A stretch of DNA of 18,683 nucleotides from Thermoplasmata archaeon (GTDB lineage: Archaea > Thermoplasmatota > Thermoplasmata > Thermoplasmatales > Thermoplasmataceae): the NCBI GenBank assembly GCA_021833045.1, contig JAKBGP010000014.1, forward strand, positions 1 to 18,683. Direction: 5' to 3'. The notes beneath the pieces were generated by a model that worked only from the letters and a program-made list of their open reading frames with translations, made no database searches and was not told the DNA's origin. A program made the translations under genes and the position numbers. Below are positions 14,150 to 18,683 of this stretch, piece by piece; position 1 is the stretch's first letter; every line of letters begins with the position of its first letter.

Positions 14150-16302
14150 TCACACATCTCCTTTCCGGTCAAGGCTCCGGTGCCGCCCTGTAAAATGTTG
14201 GACTGTGATTGCGTGTTTATTCTGATTTCCCTCGCTATGCCCCTCTTAATGAGCATGGCTGCAAGTTCTCCAGGCACATGGACGAGGTCCTGGTCGTGAA
14301 AAAACCAATCCTTATCGAACCATGCAACATTGAAGTCCTTTATGATAGATACGAGGATCATACAGTCATTCACGGAGTCAGAGCCGCTTGAGGGTTCATA
14401 AGTGCTATCGAATTCCATTGCATAAAGATCCTTCTTGACACCATCAACCGTTGTGAAACTTGTTTTTTCTTTCTGGGCATCGGAAATTTCGAGGTAGGTT
14501 TGCAAATTAGGGATTTCTTCTAAGACTTGCCATTTAGACTTTTGATTCAAGTTGATCACGCCTTTACTATCTTCATGGGCCTTATTTTCAGAGTTTTTGA
14601 AAACCACTTCCCCCGTGATCAACTTATGCGCATGTTCTATTACACATATATTGTTATTTTCTTCTTCTCTCCTCATGCGAGGGGTATAGGACACATGTTG
14701 ATCACGCCTATAACGGTCATAGGAAACCCTGTTTTTCGGGGTTCTCTGAATGCTGACTTCGTGATCAACTTCTGATTGCCTATGAGTTTCTACCTCCAAC
14801 ACAGTGTTATAAATGATACAGTTCATGAATGCGTAATGCCGATCGTTTCGGCTTCCCTTAATTTTTTTTGGATAAGTGTTTCCAAATTTTTTCTTGAAAC
14901 TCTGTGCAGCAAGTGTGGGTATTCCCTTAGAATTACACCAATCAGTGAATAATGAATATGCTTCATCCACCTTGATTTCAGCACCCTCTTGAAATTCTGT
15001 CATTTCATCTATGAAATTCTCTACCGGATCTGCAAGTTTGTTTAACTCTTCCGTGGTGCTTTCCGATGTCATTTCTCCCGGGAACGTGAAATCTCTCTCC
15101 TTTAGTTTGAACAGTATCTCCATAAGCAGAGTTGCGATCTTGTCCCCCTCATTGTCAAGTATCTTCCTATCCAGTTCCGGAATGATTCTTTTAGGCTTCT
15201 CGTTCCTTGTCTCTATTAGGAGAATACGATTAATGGCTGCAGGATTATCCACATCAAAAAACGGAAGGTTACCGATGAAGATCCCTTTAGCCTGGCTGAT
15301 GTAATCCATCCCTTCATGGCCTTTCATCTCATACTGGACCGAATCGCCACCAAACAGTTCATTAAAGTGTTTGAAATCCTTGATAACGCCTCTCTTGAAT
15401 TTCCTTTTTATTTCAGCATCCACGAGGACGTTTTTCCCGATGATTCCGGTGAACATAAACCTGTCAGAAATTAGAAGTTTGTCCAGCTGCACGGATCCAT
15501 AACCAGACGGAATCAATCCCCGTAATATCCTTGCACCTGTTCCCTTGCCGACTCTTTCCCTTCCCAATACGAATAGAACTTTATGCACCGGCAGGCCAGG
15601 GTAGAATGAATAACTAAAATAGCTCAGGATCATTGGGATATCCGGTTCGTAATATACCTGATTAAGGTAGTCCCTAAACATAGGCACGTCTTGCAATGTA
15701 ACATATTCATTGAGAAAATTAGCATTAATCTGATATGTGAAAAACAAGTCAGGAGTAAATGGCTCAAGCTTTCGTGTTACAAGGTTCAGGAGCCCGTTTT
15801 TGAATGGTATATGCGAGGCCGGATTCATTGATTCTTTTGTGGGATTTCTCGCAATAAGTGAATTTATGACTTCCACCCTGAGAATCTGGCGAATTTCAAT
15901 CTTCAGGGGTTCAAGTAGCTTTGTGATATGATCCTTGTTTTTCTCATTTATCCCCCCCAAAAGTGCCTTACCGTATTTCTTTAATAAACCTTGATACGTA
16001 GATTCCATGGCTTTTCTTATTTTTTCAAGTTCTGTGCTGACCCTTGTTCTGCCGTCATTTTCATAAATTTCATGATAGCTGAACAGAGTGGCTTTATTTA
16101 TATCCTCTCCAGAAGAAACAATTGATTTGAACCGGAATAGCCTCCCCATTTGATCAGCAATCCCACTGGTATATTTCGGGTTAAACCATTCAGTATACGT
16201 ATTTCTGGCTGTTTTCAGTATTATAAGTTCTCGTTCAATCTTTGAGTTCATCACATTAAGCACATTTTGCCGTGCTTGCTCTGCCGTGTCATTGTTGCTC
16301 AT
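14146..16302 (-). CDS. SF3 replicative helicase, D5/P4 type
   Basis: Unwinds the element's DNA for replication together with the upstream primase. The 718-aa protein has a long N-terminal region, a D5-N-like segment (about 167-196, FKNGLLNLVTRKLEPFTPDL), then the SF3 core: Walker A GRERVGKGT (247-255), Walker B NVLVDAE (291-297), motif C KGIFIGNLP (339-347) and an Arg finger in INRILLIE (about 357-364). A winged-helix-like part follows at about 435-500 (DEAYSLFTDWCNSKGIP) and then about 200 residues of uncertain fold. ATG 16302 is chosen over the TTG at 16314 because GGAGGGAG precedes it as ribosome site. It overlaps the primase stop by 14 bp. Its 3' part carries four GTTGATCAC copies. Confidence 0.92.
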   Translation of the reverse strand: MSNNDTAEQARQNVLNVMNSKIERELIILKTARNTYTEWFNPKYTSGIADQMGRLFRFKSIVSSGEDINKATLFSYHEIYENDGRTRVSTELEKIRKAMESTYQGLLKKYGKALLGGINEKNKDHITKLLEPLKIEIRQILRVEVINSLIARNPTKESMNPASHIPFKNGLLNLVTRKLEPFTPDLFFTYQINANFLNEYVTLQDVPMFRDYLNQVYYEPDIPMILSYFSYSFYPGLPVHKVLFVLGRERVGKGTGARILRGLIPSGYGSVQLDKLLISDRFMFTGIIGKNVLVDAEIKRKFKRGVIKDFKHFNELFGGDSVQYEMKGHEGMDYISQAKGIFIGNLPFFDVDNPAAINRILLIETRNEKPKRIIPELDRKILDNEGDKIATLLMEILFKLKERDFTFPGEMTSESTTEELNKLADPVENFIDEMTEFQEGAEIKVDEAYSLFTDWCNSKGIPTLAAQSFKKKFGNTYPKKIKGSRNDRHYAFMNCIIYNTVLEVETHRQSEVDHEVSIQRTPKNRVSYDRYRRDQHVSYTPRMRREEENNNICVIEHAHKLITGEVVFKNSENKAHEDSKGVINLNQKSKWQVLEEIPNLQTYLEISDAQKEKTSFTTVDGVKKDLYAMEFDSTYEPSSGSDSVNDCMILVSIIKDFNVAWFDKDWFFHDQDLVHVPGELAAMLIKRGIAREIRINTQSQSNILQGGTGALTGKEMCE
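14549..14771. repeat. Four GTTGATCAC copies, two inverted pairs, in helicase gene
   Basis: GTTGATCAC lies at 14551-14559 and 14697-14705, and its complement GTGATCAAC at 14615-14623 and 14761-14769. The steps are 64, 82 and 64 bp. The first pair extends to a perfect 12-bp inverted repeat (AAGTTGATCACG with CGTGATCAACTT), the second to 10 bp. The copies encode different residues in different frames, so protein constraint does not explain them. They may be binding sites placed inside a gene. Confidence 0.7.
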
Positions 16303-17203
16303 TTCTCCCTCCAAGAATTTCTGCAGCTTTTTCGTACGTCAGTGCGTAATGGTTGTGTGCAGCTGCTACAACTTCCCAGAATACCATTCCCCGCAATGCA
16401 CCAGGCACACTCTGGCTACAATCTATAATGCCTTCACAAACTGCGACCCATTGAAGGGGCCCTCCTCCAGAATCACACCGGAAGCAATGCCACTGATTGT
16501 TTACAACATCAACTGTAAAGTTGGTTCCACTTTCAGATCCATGAATAGGATGCGAGCCTTGAAATCTACTCCCGGACTGTCTGAACCCTGAAAGATTAAT
16601 CATGTCCTCAAGGCGTAAAGTTCCTAATACAGGTTGTTGATGTGGCTGCGCTTTGTTAGTGGATTTAGGTTGTAATCGCTTCCTAAAAGGTTGCAAAACT
16701 TTCATCAGATCAGCTTTTTTAACAATGGCAATAGGGATGTCTCTAATTTCTAACCCGTAAGTCCTGCCAGTCTCCAGATGAATAGAACCGGGACCCACCA
16801 CAAATCCTCCTTTTGTCTTTACGTATGCGCCTTGCACTAATGGTATATTTTCATGGAGTGGCTCATCATCAATGAAATATACATATTGATAATGTCCCAA
16901 TCTGCCAGAGGAATAGCGGAACGTCAAGGTAAAGTGATCCAGTGCATCTTGGATTTCTTTAAAATCAGCATCTATGAAGCATGCTAGGCCACTAGCGCAA
17001 GTGAATCCATAATTATAACCACTTTTCAGAATGGACCTTATTATATCTCGGTCTGCTCGGTAATTGTTTCTCATCTGCCATTCCCTTTCGCATGGTGCTT
17101 TGCCGAGGGCTTTGACTACGCGAAGATGAGTATCCATGAGTTGAGCAGGAACGTTTATAGGTTCTGTTGAATTACACTTACTGGTAATATTTGCCGTCAA
17201 CAT
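16289..17203 (-). CDS. Primase-polymerase (prim-pol) with zinc-finger end
   Basis: Makes primers and probably copies DNA for the element. The 304-aa protein has the archaeo-eukaryotic primase core of the bifunctional prim-pol family: FIDAD at 76-80 (metal-binding D78 and D80), YSSGRLGH at 97-104 with S99 and H104, and VVGPGSIHLETGRTY at 135-149. The C-terminal part (about 200-264) looks like a CHC2-type zinc finger with H218, H221, C240 and C243; the first ligand is His where Cys is usual. ATG 17203 comes four bases after the small upstream gene, with GGTGAGG as ribosome site. The stop overlaps the helicase start, so the two are produced together. Confidence 0.9.
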   Translation of the reverse strand: MLTANITSKCNSTEPINVPAQLMDTHLRVVKALGKAPCEREWQMRNNYRADRDIIRSILKSGYNYGFTCASGLACFIDADFKEIQDALDHFTLTFRYSSGRLGHYQYVYFIDDEPLHENIPLVQGAYVKTKGGFVVGPGSIHLETGRTYGLEIRDIPIAIVKKADLMKVLQPFRKRLQPKSTNKAQPHQQPVLGTLRLEDMINLSGFRQSGSRFQGSHPIHGSESGTNFTVDVVNNQWHCFRCDSGGGPLQWVAVCEGIIDCSQSVPGALRGMVFWEVVAAAHNHYALTYEKAAEILGGRNEQQ

Positions 17204-17207
17204 TATA

Positions 17208-17345
17208 TTACCTCACCATTTTTTTAGGACTGCAGTTTTTTGCATCCCACTTTTTTTCTATCTTCTCCACTGGGGTTTTGTTAGTGCGTTTATCCTCGCT
17301 AACGATCTCATCCCATAGCTGAAAAACCCTTGCCCAAGACATCAT
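17208..17345 (-). CDS. 45-aa microprotein between AbrB regulator and primase
   Basis: Starts at ATG 17345 overlapping the AbrB stop (ATGA) and ends four bases before the primase ATG. The basic, Trp-containing peptide begins MMSWARVFQLWDEIV and has TPVEKIEKKW at 24-33. The pattern W-x-LW...PV..IE..W vaguely recalls a small helical DNA-binding domain (GCR1_C-like), which is a guess. Its place in an unbroken chain of coupled genes argues that it is real and tied to replication. Confidence 0.6.
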   Translation of the reverse strand: MMSWARVFQLWDEIVSEDKRTNKTPVEKIEKKWDAKNCSPKKMVR

Positions 17346-17497
17346 AAATCACCTACCGGAGTAAGGATGATCTTATTCTCCTCAATTTCAATCTTTAGAT
17401 ATCCATGTACCAAATCATTGGCCCTAATCCAGAAGGGAGGAAGTACCACTTTGTATACCCTGTTATTTGCTTGAATCTTTCTTATGCCATAATTCAT
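17342..17497 (-). CDS. AbrB/SpoVT-type DNA-binding regulator
   Basis: A 51-aa swapped-hairpin DNA-binding protein. RKIQANNRVYKVVLPPFWIR (6-25) corresponds to the K-hydrophobic-LP...W family signature, and LVHGYLKIEIEENKIILTPVG is the second hairpin. Such proteins are dimeric regulators and in archaeal elements often control replication genes. ATG 17497 is chosen because the TATA box at 17521-17530 lies about 28 nt upstream; an in-frame ATG at 17521 would be inside the TATA box. It is the first gene of the replication operon and shares its promoter with the divergent wHTH gene. Confidence 0.78.
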   Translation of the reverse strand: MNYGIRKIQANNRVYKVVLPPFWIRANDLVHGYLKIEIEENKIILTPVGDL

Positions 17498-17520
17498 AAA
17501 TCTGGAAGGCGAGCGATACA

Positions 17521-17530
17521 TATTTATATT
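17521..17530. promoter_or_regulatory. Shared divergent TATA box for two regulators
   Basis: TATTTATATT reads AATATAAATA on the other strand, so one A/T block can serve both directions. It lies about 24-27 nt before ATG 17550 on the plus strand and about 26-30 nt before ATG 17497 on the minus strand. Both genes would be leaderless. Only one polymerase could use the box at a time, which makes a natural switch between the replication operon and the wHTH gene. Confidence 0.6.
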
Positions 17531-17549
17531 CCGATTGCTTAACAGAATT

Positions 17550-18470
17550 ATGTCAAGCAATCTACCTTTAAATAAGACTAAAGCTGGAGCAACCGATAAA
17601 CGAAGATCATCAGAGGAGATAGACAACATAATACTGAAAACCCTCGCGCTGAAACCCGTTGGTTCAAGAGAACTATCTAGGTCTACAAAAATTAATGGGA
17701 CTGTCGTGTTAAGACACATTACCTCTCTGGAGCAACAACTTCGAATCAGGAAGGTTATGCCAAGTGAATACCAGAAATTTGGTCTTGTGGGTGTGCATCA
17801 CAACGCACAACCTTACACAATAACAGAAGGTTCTGTTCAGAGCGCAATTTGGAGGAAAATAATTGACCATATAGAAGAATATCTTTCAGGAAAGAGAAAG
17901 GATGTTGACTCTGCACTGAACGAATTTCTTCCTCTTAAAACAAATCCAATATGCGACTATTCTCAATTTATTCAAAGCAATGATCTTCTTTCTCTCTTAA
18001 GGCTGGCAAACCGTATTCACTTAAAATATGGAGAACAACAACTTTCTGTTTTCGTTCTAGAAGCGAGTAGGAAAATAGAGCCGAGTAAGGAGCTTGCACG
18101 AAATGCTAATGAAATTGTAGATAATTTGCTAAAGAATATGGATAAGGATACCGTATCTCAAAGTGTTGAAATAATAATAAACTACTATGCTTTCTCTCTA
18201 TTAATGGGAAGTACCAAAGGTTACAAGTATTTTGAAGATATTGTTTTAAAAATACTAGAATATGGGGGGAAAGACTTCCAATATATCTTGATCGAGAAGG
18301 TCGATTATCTATTTCAGCAGGTAGAACCTTTCAGGACATTTATTCAATATAACCAGGCTATTTTAATGGAGAGGGAATGGAATGCTGCCGACGAGAGCGT
18401 GAAAGCAATACTCCATCATCTTCGGAGTATCGCCATAGCTTATCATAACCCAATTAAAACAGAATCTTGA
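17550..18470 (+). CDS. Winged-HTH regulator with unknown helical C-terminus
   Basis: A 306-aa protein. Residues 20-75 form a winged helix-turn-helix (EEIDNIILKTLALKPVGSREL, then STKINGTVVLRHITSLEQQ), with a possible wing near 68-90. The remaining 215 residues are helical and of no known family; they may form a dimer or sense a ligand or protein. ATG 17550 is chosen over TTG 17535 because the TATA box lies about 25 nt upstream. It is transcribed away from the replication operon from a shared promoter and lies next to the right att site, so a role as lysogeny-like or copy-control regulator is plausible by context. Confidence 0.78.
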   Translation: MSSNLPLNKTKAGATDKRRSSEEIDNIILKTLALKPVGSRELSRSTKINGTVVLRHITSLEQQLRIRKVMPSEYQKFGLVGVHHNAQPYTITEGSVQSAIWRKIIDHIEEYLSGKRKDVDSALNEFLPLKTNPICDYSQFIQSNDLLSLLRLANRIHLKYGEQQLSVFVLEASRKIEPSKELARNANEIVDNLLKNMDKDTVSQSVEIIINYYAFSLLMGSTKGYKYFEDIVLKILEYGGKDFQYILIEKVDYLFQQVEPFRTFIQYNQAILMEREWNAADESVKAILHHLRSIAIAYHNPIKTES

Positions 18471-18568
18471 ATAGCACCCATTTTTAGGACGCTAAAGCTA
18501 ATTGTCTATAATTTTGAAAATAAATTAATATTATCAGCAAACTCAGTCAGGCACTGAACTTTTGGGAG

Positions 18569-18587
18569 TATGCCGTGAGCCGGGATT
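18569..18587. repeat. Right attachment repeat inside tRNA-Phe
   Basis: TATGCCGTGAGCCGG (18569-18583) plus ATT (18585-18587) matches 113-131 at 18 of 19 bases. All but the first two bases belong to the tRNA-Phe 3' end. Recombination between the two copies would release the element and leave the tRNA gene whole. Confidence 0.87.
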
Positions 18588-18643
18588 GAACCAGCGACCC
18601 CCAGATCTTCAGTCTGGTGCTCTCCCTACTGAGCTATCACGGC
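18571..18643 (-). tRNA. tRNA-Phe (anticodon GAA)
   Basis: On the minus strand a 73-nt cloverleaf forms: acceptor stem GCCGTGA with TCACGGC (7 bp), D-stem GCTC with GAGC, anticodon stem CCAGA with TCTGG around loop CTGAAGA, T-stem GCTGG with CCGGC (one G-T pair) around TTCAATC, discriminator A. The anticodon GAA (18608-18610) reads Phe. No CCA is encoded, as is common in archaea. The gene is intact despite the insertion at its 3' end. Confidence 0.97.
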
Positions 18644-18670
18644 CAGAATGTCCAGGCTCTTAATCGTGAT

Positions 18671-18682
18671 AATTTATTTAAC
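18671..18682 (-). promoter_or_regulatory. TATA box of tRNA-Phe
   Basis: On the minus strand GTTAAATAAATT lies about 30-40 nt before the tRNA 5' end, giving a predicted transcript start a few bases ahead of the tRNA. It lies outside the element, so the tRNA keeps its own promoter after integration. Confidence 0.5.
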
Positions 18683-18683
18683 A

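Larger units (their letters stand above)
113..18587. mobile_element. Integrative element in tRNA-Phe (about 18.5 kb)
   Basis: The stretch is bounded by direct repeats that match the 3' end of tRNA-Phe. The right copy lies inside an intact tRNA gene and the left copy is a stray fragment close to a tyrosine integrase gene. It encodes its own primase-polymerase and SF3 helicase plus several regulators, and a defence-like cargo in the middle. This is the layout of archaeal elements that insert at a tRNA 3' end and keep the integrase gene whole (pNOB8 type rather than SSV type, where the integrase is split). No virion or conjugation gene was recognised. Bases 1-112 and those right of the tRNA would be host chromosome; nothing was recognised in them apart from the tRNA promoter. 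Confidence 0.87.

Noticed and set aside
13826..14299. Several plus-strand ORFs opposite the helicase end and the small operon genes
   Set aside because: They are antisense to a tightly coupled minus-strand operon, with hydrophobic Cys/Phe/Ser-rich products typical of shadow frames.
14527..15931. Plus-strand ORFs inside the helicase gene
   Set aside because: They lie opposite a clear SF3 helicase and have no motif or promoter of their own.
17498..17719. Long form (125 aa) of the AbrB protein
   Set aside because: It would start within the divergent wHTH coding region and cross both promoters; the AbrB fold begins only at about residue 75 of that form.

Overview
The window looks like chromosome of an archaeon, most likely one of the Thermoplasmatales (Thermoplasma, Ferroplasma, Cuniculiplasma relatives). 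It carries one almost complete integrated mobile element. The archaeal signs are: a tRNA-Phe without an encoded CCA end, A/T-rich TATA boxes about 25-28 nt before start codons (so many leaderless genes, some starting with TTG or GTG), a primase-polymerase plus SF3 helicase pair, an AbrB-type regulator, and a tyrosine integrase with a C-terminal zinc ribbon. The assignment to this order is inference from style, not from a marker gene.

The element is bounded by a 19-bp direct repeat with one mismatch (113-131 and 18569-18587). The right copy is the 3' end of an intact tRNA-Phe gene on the minus strand; the left copy is a detached fragment 57 bp before the integrase gene. The element is therefore about 18.46 kb, inserted at the 3' end of tRNA-Phe with its integrase gene intact. 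No capsid, packaging or conjugation gene was recognised, so an integrated plasmid or a cryptic mobile element fits better than a clear provirus.

From left to right: integrase; a small Cys-rich ORF; about 550 bp packed with some 30 copies of TGACA/TGTCA that run from non-coding DNA into a helix-turn-helix gene (candidate origin, partition site or operator array); a cargo zone (2.9-11.9 kb) with a large two-TM helical protein of unknown function, a two-gene restriction-modification system of MvaI/BcnI type, and a SIR2-STAND-TPR protein; a stretch of decayed coding sequence; a secreted or surface protein; a ribbon-helix-helix regulator; a seven-gene minus-strand replication operon (AbrB regulator, 45-aa microprotein, primase-polymerase, SF3 helicase, 32-aa microprotein, two unknown small proteins); and a divergent winged-HTH gene sharing its promoter with that operon.

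Functionally the ends hold maintenance genes (integration, replication, control) and the middle holds a defence cargo. The restriction-modification pair and the SIR2-STAND protein are recognisable anti-invader systems. The 968-aa membrane protein between the origin-like array and the restriction system has no family I recognise and is the best candidate for something undescribed. Fragments of an IS630-type transposase and a broken gene flank the cargo genes, which suggests turnover of inserts in this part of the element.
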